A DNA stretch of 23,124 nucleotides from Syntrophomonadaceae bacterium. GTDB taxonomy: Bacteria; Bacillota; Dethiobacteria; DTU022. Location of the stretch: positions 1 to 23,124 of the forward strand of contig SLSE01000102.1 in the NCBI GenBank assembly GCA_007130585.1, written 5' to 3'. The position numbers and the translations under genes are program-made. The notes under the pieces are model-generated. The model ran no database searches. It saw only the letters and a list, made by a program, of their open reading frames with translations, and was not told the DNA's origin. Each line of letters opens with the position of its first letter. The first letter of the stretch is position 1. This document shows, piece after piece, positions 7,189-14,371 of this stretch.

Positions 7189-7887
7189 ATGAGCGAACAG
7201 TATGTCTGTACGGTCTGCGGTTTTAACATGATCGGGCACTATCCTTCCAATTGCCCTTTTTGCGGGGCGCCGCGGGATAAATTTATAACCGCTGAAGAAT
7301 GCTCAGAAAAATACCGTGTTGAGGGGAAAGGTGTCGCCCCGGGGGTAACCCAGCTCCGTTCACAGCCCCGCCTGGGGTATGAACATGCTGCCTACAGGGT
7401 GGAGGCCGGGGATAAAACATTCTGGGTTGACTGCCCTTCCTGCTTTGATAACTCGCTTGACCCCATTGACGTAATAACCTTTACCCACCACCACTTCCTG
7501 GGCGCTTCCAACATGTACAGGTCTCATTTTGATGCGAAAGTGCAGATTAACGGTCTTGACAGTGAAAACAAGATTGCCGAACGGTTTCCTTTTGACGACC
7601 AATTCAGCGGGGATTTTACGGAATCAGGGTTGGAGGCATTTCATATTAACGGACACACGCAGGGTTTTACAATTTATATTTTTAAGGATGTCCTGTTCCT
7701 TTGCGACTATGTTTTTGTTAAACCCGAGAGGATGAAATTTAATCCTTACGGGCCTCCCGGAGAGACCCGGGAGGGGGCAAAAAAAATAAAGGAAATAGTT
7801 GGCTCAAGAAGCATCTCGGTTGTCTGCGGTTACGACTACGTGGAAAACTACCCGGAGTGGTGGGCTAAATTTACCCAACTGGTATAA
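7189..7887 (+). CDS. Rubredoxin-like domain fused to a metallo-beta-lactamase-fold domain
   Basis: A 232-residue cytoplasmic protein. Residues 1-32 form a rubredoxin-like zinc or iron knuckle (C7xxC10 and C22xxC25 in CPFCGAP). Residues about 50-230 look like the metallo-beta-lactamase fold, with a THHHFLG segment at 99-105 where the family has THxHxDH, GHTQG at 155-159 and LCDYVF at 171-176 in place of GDxLF. The second half of the first metal motif is thus replaced (L104, G105) and no C-terminal metal His is evident, so at most a partial metal site remains. A second CxxC pair (C82, C85) lies at the first strand. Rubredoxin plus this fold is reminiscent of electron transfer to flavodiiron-type or persulfide-handling enzymes, but the function is unknown. 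The ATG has a CAGGGGAG ribosome site. Confidence 0.8.
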   Translation: MSEQYVCTVCGFNMIGHYPSNCPFCGAPRDKFITAEECSEKYRVEGKGVAPGVTQLRSQPRLGYEHAAYRVEAGDKTFWVDCPSCFDNSLDPIDVITFTHHHFLGASNMYRSHFDAKVQINGLDSENKIAERFPFDDQFSGDFTESGLEAFHINGHTQGFTIYIFKDVLFLCDYVFVKPERMKFNPYGPPGETREGAKKIKEIVGSRSISVVCGYDYVENYPEWWAKFTQLV

Positions 7888-7941
7888 AGGTCCTTTTCCC
7901 GGGTTAAGGCCACGTCCGGGGCGAAAGGGAGGTGTTGTTAC

Positions 7942-8268
7942 TTGGAACCGGGAATCTGGGGCGCGGTAATTCTTTCACTGGTAGTTTACTTTTTTGTGCT
8001 TCTGCCGCAGTTCAGGCTGAGCAGGCGGAAGGCTGTGTTCATAAAGGGAAAAAAGAGAAAGGAAGGAGGTTTTGATATGTCCGGCGAGGCATTCAAAAAA
8101 TATATTGGTCAGGATTGCCAGATTATTACCATGCTTGAAGGTAAGATTAACGGTAAAATATCCGCTGTAGAGGGAAACTGGGTTGAAATCGAAGAAAAAA
8201 ACAATAAGGTATTGATCAATACTGAATACATTGAAAGGTTTATTCTTCCGCCTTCCAGGATTGGTTAA
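7942..8268 (+). CDS. Small membrane-anchored protein with a C-terminal beta-type domain (two possible starts)
   Basis: The frame from TTG at 7942 gives 108 residues: one N-terminal membrane helix (about residues 5-22, ending in a YajC-like VLLPQ), a strongly basic linker (about 27-42) and a soluble domain of about 60 residues rich in Lys/Ile/Glu. The TTG has a good ribosome site AAAGGGAGG at 7925-7933. Inside the frame, an even stronger site (AAGGAGG, 8063-8069) precedes an in-frame ATG at 8077, which would make the soluble 63-residue domain alone. That domain (starting MSGEAFKKYIGQDCQIITM) resembles small domains of unknown function in clostridia that control nothing known to me. Which start is used, or whether both are, cannot be settled from sequence. 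Confidence 0.7.
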   Translation: MEPGIWGAVILSLVVYFFVLLPQFRLSRRKAVFIKGKKRKEGGFDMSGEAFKKYIGQDCQIITMLEGKINGKISAVEGNWVEIEEKNNKVLINTEYIERFILPPSRIG

Positions 8269-8690
8269 TAAAACCGAACAGTTTCGCAGGTTTAAGCTTT
8301 TATTTTCGATTTTGCATATGTTGACTGTGAAAGTGGAAACGAGGAGAGGATCTGAACATTTAAAGAGGTGAGTTGTAAAAAAAGAAAATAATCGGACTGC
8401 AGGTAATATCCTTAATGGGACCGGTATTTTCGGCAGCCTTTTATGCTGCAGAAGAGCAAAAGGTATATAGATAATTGTTTGCAATACAGGAAAAATGCCC
8501 GGGGTTTGACCGGGCCGCAGTTATACATTATGATTTTTATAGGGATGCTTTTTGTGAAGTACCAACCTGTTCATTTCCAGGGAAAATTATCTATAACGGG
8601 ATTGATAACTCTCCGCGCCGGGTAGAATAGCAAACATGGCTGCTGGCGGCCCGTGACACGGGCCATGCTGGAAATTGCTGGTTACTGAAG
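8269..8690. other. Intergenic region; decayed or absent small reading frame and two hairpins
   Basis: No intact gene is supported here. A short signal-peptide-like frame (about 8376-8474, + strand) has no start codon, since a TAA lies just before its lysines. Two GC-rich hairpins follow: GCCCGG/CCGGGC (8497-8515) and GGCCCGT/ACGGGCC (8648-8664, 3-base loop). Neither has a T run. Longer frames in this stretch on either strand do not look protein-like. Confidence 0.5.
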
Positions 8691-8954
8691 TCAGGGGGCG
8701 TTTCCGCTGTTAACATCACCGGGACTTGCTGAGGAAAAAGACTCCGGCAGAAAGGCTCTGCTTTTGATCGCGGCAGGCTGGCCGGCAACCGGTTCCGGCT
8801 GGTAGAATACCATACTTTTATTTTCGGCCTTAACCAGGCTTTCTGCCTGCAGAAAATCGTTTGAGGTGGCGGGCAGCAGCTGCCCTGAAATTATCCTGAT
8901 CCCGGAGCCCGCAAAAGTTCCGGGCAGAGCTGCCGGTTTCCTGATGCAAAAGCT
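8691..8954 (-). pseudogene. Open frame directly following the methyltransferase stop (possible decayed gene)
   Basis: After the TAA of the methyltransferase (8955-8957) the same frame stays open for 87 codons to a TGA at 8691. The translated stretch is protein-like (for instance GSGIRIISGQLLPATS and KSMVFYQPEPV) but has no ATG, GTG or TTG near its beginning; the first in-frame ATG lies in its middle. I do not recognise a family. It may be the remnant of a separate downstream gene, or of a longer C-terminal extension. Chance openness of this length is unlikely but not excluded. Confidence 0.3.
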
Positions 8955-9716
8955 TTAACAGCTCCTTTCCGCTACAAAGGTAAGCTTTTGCTCGGCAGGG
9001 CCGGCCGGATCCAGGTTAAAACTGGGATAAATCCCCAGTAAATCAAACCCGGCCCTGTTAAGAAGCGCGGCGACCAGGTCCGGGTCGTGATCTTTTTCAA
9101 GGTGTTTTTCCCGAAACTTTTTATAAAGGCCGTTTCCGGTTTCCAGGAATACTGTTAATTCTGCCGACCAGAGCTCTTTAGCTTTATTGTAGCGGCTTTC
9201 CAGGATCATGGCAAAATCATCCTGGTCGGCATAGGTGACGCTGCTGCTGTGCTCCCCGGAACGAAGACCCGGCCTGGTCAGGTCGAAAATAAACAGTGAA
9301 GCCGGTTGAAGGGCAGCGTGTACCTGCTCGATTGCCCGGCTTAAACTTTTTTCATCGGTGATATAGTTAAAGCCGTCCTGAAAAAGCAGGGCCAGGTCAT
9401 ATTTTTCCGGCAGCTCGAGGAAGCAGATATCCTGCTTGTAAAAATTAACATCCAATCCCCTCGAATTTGCCTTCTTGCGGGCAATCTCCAGCATGGCCGG
9501 GGACAGGTCAACTCCTGCCACCCGGTAACCGCGGGCGGCAAAAGGCAGGGCTGAACTTCCCGTTCCGCAGGCCAGGTCTACCAGGGAACGGGGTGTTTTT
9601 GCAAAGCGGGCCAGCAGCTGCTCCACGTAATCGGCCCAGCCCTCGTAATCCACGCTGCACATTATGCGATCGTAAATTGAAGCGAGCCCGGAGTAAGAAT
9701 GGTTGGTTTTTTCCAC
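8955..9716 (-). CDS. Class I SAM-dependent methyltransferase
   Basis: A 253-residue cytoplasmic protein with the Rossmann-type methyltransferase core. Motif I is LVDLACGTG (residues 45-53), followed by the acidic SAM-ribose contact in VAGVDLSP (Asp70), and a motif IV-like stretch around YDLALLFQDGFNY. The C-terminal part is beta-rich, as in small-molecule methyltransferases of the UbiE/YcgJ-like groups. The substrate is unknown. The start is a GTG at 9716, with an AGGGAG ribosome site about 12 bases upstream. The gene lies 51 bases after the penicillin-binding protein gene on the same strand and is probably co-transcribed with it. Confidence 0.85.
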   Translation of the reverse strand: MEKTNHSYSGLASIYDRIMCSVDYEGWADYVEQLLARFAKTPRSLVDLACGTGSSALPFAARGYRVAGVDLSPAMLEIARKKANSRGLDVNFYKQDICFLELPEKYDLALLFQDGFNYITDEKSLSRAIEQVHAALQPASLFIFDLTRPGLRSGEHSSSVTYADQDDFAMILESRYNKAKELWSAELTVFLETGNGLYKKFREKHLEKDHDPDLVAALLNRAGFDLLGIYPSFNLDPAGPAEQKLTFVAERSC

Positions 9717-9767
9717 GGATTTATTTTGCGCTCCCTGTTATTTCTATGCTGCCGGCCTGGTTTGATT

Positions 9768-12293
9768 TTACTCCGGACCTTCGGAAACTACAAGATTCAC
9801 TTTGTCTCCGGCTTCCACGGTGACTCCCGGTCCGGGGTCCTGGGATATAACCCGGTTATACATGACATCATCGCTTAATCGATATTCCACCGAGCCTACC
9901 TCAAGGCCTACCCGGGCCAATCTCATTTCAGCCATGCCGGGGGAAGATCCTGTCACATCCGGGACCTCGACCGGTCCTTCAATGTCGCGCCCGAACAGTC
10001 CCAGCCCCGTACCCGGCCGGGTCGGCATTTCCTCGGCATCCGCCGGGCCCCTGCCCGGGCCGCCCCGGGAAGACCAGCGTTCGTCTGTTTCGATATAGTC
10101 CGGCCGGTTGTAATAACCGTCTTCATGCATATCGCATACTTCTGCCGGCGCGTTTTCAGCAATAAAATAATCACTGGTTACGGTTTCGGCTTCATGACAA
10201 TCATCGTTGGGGCGCAGACCGGATCTGCTGCATACTGTTAACCTGACGATTCCATCCGGCTCTTCAAATTCCTCAATCTCAAGAGTTTCAAATGCTTCCA
10301 GGAATACTTCGCGTAAAAAGGCAGTAGAATACCGCCAGCCCTGCTGAATTTTGCCCATTCTCGGCTCATCATAGCCCATCCAGAAGGTGGCAACCAGGTT
10401 TGGGGTATAGGCGGCCAGGTATACATCCCTGTAGTTGTCTGTAGTTCCGGTTTTAGCCGCCACCGGGCGATCGATTTGCAGGTCTCTGCCCAGGTAGGCG
10501 GTAACAAAGTCCTGCAGGATGTCATTGACCAGGAAGGCAGATTGCGGGCTTAATACCCGTTCAGGGCTTGTGTCAACCTCGTATAAAACATTTCCCCGCC
10601 TGTCCTCAATTCTCTCTACGGTATGCAGGTTGACTTTAACCCCGTTATTGGCAAATACGCTGTAAGCCTGGGCCATGTCAATGGCAGTTACCCCCAGGCT
10701 TAAGCCGCCCAGGGTCAGGCTCAGGTTGCCGGTTTCCTCCGGATGCAGTGTCGTAAGGCCCATTTTTTGAGCATAGCGGGAGCCGGTTTCGGGCCCGAGC
10801 TTTTCCAGCGCCCGGACTGCCGGTATGTTATAGGAATAGACAAGCGCTTGCCTGACGGGGATCATGCCGCGGAATTTATAATCGAAGTTTTCGGGAAACC
10901 AGTTTATCTCGGGCTTTTTATAAGGCGAATCATCCAGGGTTGAGCCTGCTCCGGCCAGGGCGCCTTCTTCAAAAGCAGGGCCGTAAGTAATGATTGGTTT
11001 AATAGCCGAACCGGGTTGGCGCAGGTGATTAAAGCGGAGGACCTCATCCACCCGCCTGCGGTATTCGCGGCCTCCTCCCAGCGCTTTGATTCTTCCGGTT
11101 GCCGGGTCTGCGGCAACAATCGCCGCCTGGGGCTGGGGCACGCCATCTTCTTCATCCCTGAGTTCTTCTATTTGTTCTTCTGTCAGGCTTTCTCCGCCGG
11201 ATAAGCCGGCAACAGCTTCCCTTAATGCGGTCATGTCAACCTGGTAGGTAACGGGGTAGAGTTCATCCTGCCCCAGGATGCTCTCAACGTGTTCCTGCAA
11301 AGACGGGTCGAGGGTGGTGTGTATGCGCAGTCCTTCAGTATAGATTGCCCGGTAAGCCTGTTCGCGGGTTTCATAATCATTTATAACCATCAGGATCTCA
11401 ATTAATTCGCTGTGGAGCACGTAATCGACAAAATGAGGGAACGGGTATTCGGGCGTTCGTGGCTCAGCGTAATCGAGATTCCGCCCGAGCGAATCGCTGT
11501 ACTCGGTTTCCGTAATAAATTGGAGCCTGTTCATATTGGCCAGCACGCTGTGCATACGCTCTTCTGCTGCAATTTTGTTATCGATCGGGTTGTAGTAGTT
11601 GGGCATGCGAACAGCCCCGGCCAGCATGGCTGCCTCGGGGATATCCAATTCCCCGGCACTTTTTCCGAAATAAGTCTCTGCGGCCGCTTCGATGCCGTAA
11701 GCGCCGTTGCCGAAATAAATCCGGTTTAAATACATTTCCAGGATCTCTTCCTTGCTGTATTCCTGCTCCAACCGGATGGCCAGGTAAATTTCCTGTATTT
11801 TTCGCCTGTAGCTGGTTTCAGGGCTTAAGAAGGCGTTCTGGGCTAACTGCTGGGAGATTGTGCTTGCCCCCTGGACAATTGCCCCGGCCTGCAGGTTGGC
11901 ATAGGCTGCTCTCAGGTTGGCCGTTAAATCGAACCCCTGGTGGCGGTAAAAGCGCTCGTCTTCGATGGCTATGAAGGCCTGCTGAACATGGAGGGGTACT
12001 TCCGGCAGGTCAACGGCGGTGCGGTGTTGTTCACCGTGCAGCGAAGTTACAACCCGGCCGCTGCTGTCAAACAGGTAGGATGTTTCAACCGTTTCAAGGT
12101 GCGCGGGATCTAGTGCAGGCGCTTCATTAATATAGCTGACTATAACCGCTGCAGCCGCCCCGCCTCCAATTAAGAAAACAAGAAACAGGGTCAGGATGCT
12201 TATTTTTATAATACGGATTTTGCGTGCCCTATTCCTGTATTGATTTTTTTTCGGGCCGTTATGATCGTCATAAGGGACTTTTTTTTCTGCCAA
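9768..12293 (-). CDS. Class A penicillin-binding protein (PBP1A family) with a PASTA domain
   Basis: An 841-residue bifunctional peptidoglycan synthase anchored in the cell membrane: it polymerises glycan strands and cross-links peptides. Order: basic cytoplasmic tail, one membrane helix (about 28-53), glycosyltransferase GT51 domain with catalytic EDERFY (E111) and GASTISQQL (142-150), a linker, then the transpeptidase with SAIK (active Ser429), SYN (487-489) and KTGT (614-617). A low-complexity Gly/Pro/Arg linker (about 740-772) leads to one PASTA domain (774-838, starting VEVPDVTGSSPG), a module that in other proteins senses or binds cell-wall muropeptides. The start is a TTG at 12293 with a perfect AGGAGG 11 bases upstream (12304-12310). 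Several Cys near 688-720 might form disulfides. Confidence 0.94.
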   Translation of the reverse strand: MAEKKVPYDDHNGPKKNQYRNRARKIRIIKISILTLFLVFLIGGGAAAAVIVSYINEAPALDPAHLETVETSYLFDSSGRVVTSLHGEQHRTAVDLPEVPLHVQQAFIAIEDERFYRHQGFDLTANLRAAYANLQAGAIVQGASTISQQLAQNAFLSPETSYRRKIQEIYLAIRLEQEYSKEEILEMYLNRIYFGNGAYGIEAAAETYFGKSAGELDIPEAAMLAGAVRMPNYYNPIDNKIAAEERMHSVLANMNRLQFITETEYSDSLGRNLDYAEPRTPEYPFPHFVDYVLHSELIEILMVINDYETREQAYRAIYTEGLRIHTTLDPSLQEHVESILGQDELYPVTYQVDMTALREAVAGLSGGESLTEEQIEELRDEEDGVPQPQAAIVAADPATGRIKALGGGREYRRRVDEVLRFNHLRQPGSAIKPIITYGPAFEEGALAGAGSTLDDSPYKKPEINWFPENFDYKFRGMIPVRQALVYSYNIPAVRALEKLGPETGSRYAQKMGLTTLHPEETGNLSLTLGGLSLGVTAIDMAQAYSVFANNGVKVNLHTVERIEDRRGNVLYEVDTSPERVLSPQSAFLVNDILQDFVTAYLGRDLQIDRPVAAKTGTTDNYRDVYLAAYTPNLVATFWMGYDEPRMGKIQQGWRYSTAFLREVFLEAFETLEIEEFEEPDGIVRLTVCSRSGLRPNDDCHEAETVTSDYFIAENAPAEVCDMHEDGYYNRPDYIETDERWSSRGGPGRGPADAEEMPTRPGTGLGLFGRDIEGPVEVPDVTGSSPGMAEMRLARVGLEVGSVEYRLSDDVMYNRVISQDPGPGVTVEAGDKVNLVVSEGPE

Positions 12294-12422
12294 AACGGTA
12301 TTATCCTCCTAAGTTACGCCTGGAAATTACGGCACAACCAGGATGTTACCGGACTGGATGAATTTAATCTCTGCTTTCTTTCAGGGGTATAGTGCAGGCA
12401 AATATTCAGGGTTGATTAAATA

Positions 12423-12439
12423 CTGTATTGATAATACAG
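12423..12439. promoter_or_regulatory. Operator-like inverted repeat upstream of the PBP gene
   Basis: CTGTATT-GAT-AATACAG: two perfect 7-base arms around a 3-base spacer. It lies about 130 bases upstream of the PBP start. Could be a repressor site or a small hairpin. Confidence 0.4.
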
Positions 12440-12750
12440 CCTGGCTGCCGTTAAATTTGTTTTATCAAAACCGGACCTTCAGAATAACTTTCATCTCCAT
12501 AAGCTTTATATCCTACCTTAAATAGTACACTTGTTTTAACTGTTCGTCAAACTCAGCGAGGTATATTTTTTTAGGAAAACAGGCCTTCTCAGGGACTTCA
12601 ACTATTTCCCCTGGATAACTGTTGACAACTTAACATCGCATGATAAACCGGCTCTCACCGGACAGCTAAAAGCGCGAGGTTACTGTATAACTCTGTGCGA
12701 AAATGTTAGCTGGGGATTTTTAGGAAAAGTTTTTCCAGGGCCGAAAATAT

Positions 12751-12759
12751 TGATATAAT
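12751..12759 (+). promoter_or_regulatory. Extended -10 promoter element for the small haem-type membrane gene
   Basis: TGATATAAT is a perfect extended -10 element (TGnTATAAT). No good -35 box lies 17 bases upstream, which extended -10 promoters tolerate. It would give a leader of about 150 bases to the TTG at 12920. Confidence 0.45.
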
Positions 12760-12919
12760 AAGATTAAGCAGTTTAGATGTTTCATGCCCGATCAAACTGT
12801 CGCAAACGGCCGCTATTAAGGTAATGGTTGATCTCTGCGCCGCTTAAATGAAAAGATCAGGCTTCCATATAATAAGAATCCAGGAAAGACAGTTTATTTT
12901 ATGTGTGGGAGGTGATAAT

Positions 12920-13114
12920 TTGTTAGGCCCTCTTCCAACCTTTGGATGGTTTGGCGTTGTAGCAGCCCTTTTCTTCCTGGCAGCTATCCTGGTAGTTTCC
13001 ATAAAAGGACTGGTTAAGCCAAAACAGCGTATTAAAATTCACCGGGCCCTGGCTTTGACGGGCTCGGCCTTTGCACTGGTTCATATTGTGTGGGCGCTAA
13101 GCATTTACCTGTAA
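12920..13114 (+). CDS. 64-residue two-helix membrane protein with a cytochrome b561-like His pair
   Basis: The start is taken as TTG at 12920 because GGGAGGTGA sits directly before it; the longer frame from 12848 lacks a ribosome site and would put a charged tail before the helix. Helix 1 spans about residues 8-28 (FGWFGVVAALFFLAAILVV), then a basic cytoplasmic loop (KGLVKPKQRIKIHR) and helix 2 at 43-63. His41 at the start and His55 in the middle of helix 2 are 14 residues apart. This HR-13-H pattern is like one half of the haem b sites of cytochrome b561 and ferric-reductase-like helices, so two copies could build a di-haem site. That is inference. It is followed 88 bases later by a DOMON lipoprotein, the usual partner domain of b561 proteins in eukaryotes. 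Confidence 0.7.
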   Translation: MLGPLPTFGWFGVVAALFFLAAILVVSIKGLVKPKQRIKIHRALALTGSAFALVHIVWALSIYL

Positions 13115-13122
13115 TTCTGAAT

Positions 13123-13176
13123 AGATCTCCTGCCGGTATCCGGGCCGTTTACAGGGACCGGTCGGCAGCAGGATCT
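13123..13176 (+). other. Imperfect stem-loop in the leader of the DOMON gene
   Basis: The arms AGATC-TCCTGCCG (13123-13135) and CGGCAGCAGGATCT (13163-13176) pair with one bulge, enclosing a GC-rich 27-base loop. There is no T run after it. It could stabilise or regulate the mRNA between the two genes. Confidence 0.4.
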
Positions 13177-13202
13177 GTAAAACACTTAAGGAGGGGTTTT
13201 AA

Positions 13203-13799
13203 TTGCGTTACCTGCCTGTGATGCTACTGATTCTGACGTTGTTGTTTTTTACCGGTTGTGAAGCTGAGCCCCCGGATGAAGAAAATGATGTGGCGCTGCC
13301 TGTAATGGGCCTGGTGGATGAACCGCCTGCCATAGACGGGTCCAATGCCGAATACCCTGCAGATCCGGTTACGGAACTGGGAATGGAAATACACATGGCC
13401 CATGACGGCACCTATTTTTATGTCCACGTTCGGGCGGAAGGAGAAGGCTGGGTTGCCGTCGGCTTGAATACCCGGGGCGGAGGTATGGATGGAGCCAACA
13501 TGGTTCTCGGTTATGATGATGAAGGAACTCCCGCTTTCAGAGACGATGCGGGCAGGGGACGAACTCATTCAGAAGCCGACACAACAGCTGTCGATAATTT
13601 TTATTTTTCCCGGGAAGACGGCGCTGCAGTTATGGAATTTGCTTACCCCTTATCTTTTCCGGAAGGAGAAGGCTACAACATTGACGAGATGGTGCCGGGA
13701 GAATCCTATACCATGATTCTTGCCCTGCACGGAACATCCGACGATATATCCCGCCAGCACAGTGAAAGAGGAAGCATCGACTTTACTGTTGAACCTTAA
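13203..13799 (+). CDS. DOMON-domain (haem- or sugar-binding) lipoprotein
   Basis: A 198-residue exported lipoprotein starting at TTG 13203 with AAGGAGGGG just upstream. The signal peptide ends in LLFFTGC, so Cys19 is the probable lipid anchor, and an acidic stretch EPPDEEND follows. Residues about 45-195 form a DOMON beta-sandwich: EIHMAHDGTYFYVHVRA, the family signature GWVAVGLN (82-89), MDGANMVLGY (95-104), then LALHGTSDD (173-181) and SRQHSERGSIDF (184-194). In haem-binding DOMONs (such as the cellobiose dehydrogenase cytochrome) Met and His ligate the haem; M95 or M100 and H176 or H186 are candidate equivalents here. The upstream gene may be its membrane electron partner. Confidence 0.85.
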   Translation: MRYLPVMLLILTLLFFTGCEAEPPDEENDVALPVMGLVDEPPAIDGSNAEYPADPVTELGMEIHMAHDGTYFYVHVRAEGEGWVAVGLNTRGGGMDGANMVLGYDDEGTPAFRDDAGRGRTHSEADTTAVDNFYFSREDGAAVMEFAYPLSFPEGEGYNIDEMVPGESYTMILALHGTSDDISRQHSERGSIDFTVEP

Positions 13800-13844
13800 A
13801 ATGCTTTACGGCGGCACGGGTACTTTATGTTCATAAAATATATG

Positions 13845-13867
13845 TATAATCTTCACCGGATCTTCAC
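13845..13867 (+). promoter_or_regulatory. -10 box followed by two ATCTTCAC repeats, upstream of the DUF2680 gene
   Basis: A perfect TATAAT (13845-13850) is followed by the 8-base direct repeat ATCTTCAC at 13849-13856 and 13860-13867, 11 bases apart. One-turn-spaced direct repeats are the usual binding geometry of OmpR-family response regulators, and such a regulator is encoded at 14372. The -35 region is poor, as expected for an activator- or repressor-controlled promoter. Confidence 0.5.
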
Positions 13868-13920
13868 ATTTATCCCTTAACATGTAGTAAGAGTCAACAA
13901 CGAAAGGGGATATGTGAAAG

Positions 13921-14250
13921 ATGTCTAAAAAATTAATAGCCGGTCTCCTGGCAGTACTGCTCATTTTAGTCCTTGCCGGTTCTGCCGTTTCTGCCCGGGA
14001 AATTGATTCCACCCTGGAAGAGCTTTACGAACAAATGTATGAACTCCGCCGCCAGGTAATTGAAAGGAAAGGTGAACTGGGGATCCTGTCTGACGAAGAA
14101 AAGAATGACAGGTTGACGTTCATGGAGGAACGGTTCAACGAATGGCGGGAGGAAGGTTCAGGATGGTTTTTCGGTATGCACGGCAGGAGATGGGGAGGCG
14201 CCTGGCAGGAAGATGGCGCTCCGAGAGGATATGGCCACTGCTGGCGCTGA
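13921..14250 (+). CDS. DUF2680 family small secreted protein
   Basis: A 109-residue protein with a clear signal peptide (MSKKLIAGLLAVLLILVLAG, cleavage likely after AVSA at residue 25). The mature part has a helical segment LEELYEQMYELRRQVIERKGELGILSDEE (about 32-60), the hallmark of the DUF2680 family, then a Gly/Trp/Arg/His-rich tail ending in GYGHCWR that could bind metal. The helix pair loosely recalls CpxP/Spy-type periplasmic proteins, but homology is not claimed. An AAAGGGGAT ribosome site precedes the ATG. Its position directly before a two-component pair, with an 11-base-spaced repeat in its promoter region, suggests it is a target or accessory of that system. Confidence 0.8.
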   Translation: MSKKLIAGLLAVLLILVLAGSAVSAREIDSTLEELYEQMYELRRQVIERKGELGILSDEEKNDRLTFMEERFNEWREEGSGWFFGMHGRRWGGAWQEDGAPRGYGHCWR

Positions 14251-14270
14251 TAAATAAAAAGAATTGGCTG

Positions 14271-14284
14271 CCGGTTTAAACCGG
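14271..14284. repeat. Perfect 14-bp palindrome CCGGTTTAAACCGG
   Basis: A perfect palindrome just after the DUF2680 gene and directly before the terminator stem. Confidence 0.5.
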
Positions 14285-14320
14285 AAGGAAAGGCCCCATC
14301 AGGCGGCCTTTCCTTTTTCT
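14285..14320 (+). terminator. Rho-independent terminator after the DUF2680 gene
   Basis: An 11-bp perfect stem AAGGAAAGGCC / GGCCTTTCCTT (14285-14295 and 14305-14315) with a 9-base loop, followed by a T-rich tail (TTTCTTTTCC). It would limit read-through into the two-component genes. Confidence 0.85.
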
Positions 14321-14325
14321 TTTCC

Positions 14326-14346
14326 ATTGTTTACAATATAAACAAT
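14326..14346. promoter_or_regulatory. 21-bp operator-like palindrome before the first two-component operon
   Basis: ATTGTTTA-CAATA-TAAACAAT: perfect 8-base arms around a 5-base spacer, ending 25 bases before the regulator's start codon. A TACAAT -10-like box overlaps it, so a bound protein could repress the operon. Confidence 0.5.
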
Positions 14347-14371
14347 TCTGCTGCCCGGGAGGTTGGGAGGC

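Larger units (their letters stand above)
12294..12919. other. Long divergent intergenic region
   Basis: About 600 bases between the minus-strand PBP gene and the plus-strand small membrane protein gene. It contains an operator-like inverted repeat at 12423-12439, an extended -10 box at 12751-12759 and a TTGACA at 12630-12635 with no good partner -10 box. Frames of 60 codons or so in it (e.g. 12343-12525) have no ribosome site and do not look protein-like. Confidence 0.5.

Noticed and set aside
8443..8625. A 60-codon open frame on the plus strand
   Set aside because: No ribosome site, passes through a GC hairpin, and the translation does not look like a protein.
12343..12525. A 60-codon open frame on the plus strand in the region upstream of the PBP gene
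   Set aside because: No ribosome site, no protein-like pattern, and it spans the operator-like repeat.
12848..12919. 24-residue N-terminal extension of the b561-like small protein
   Set aside because: The ATG at 12848 lacks a ribosome site while TTG 12920 has GGGAGGTGA directly before it.
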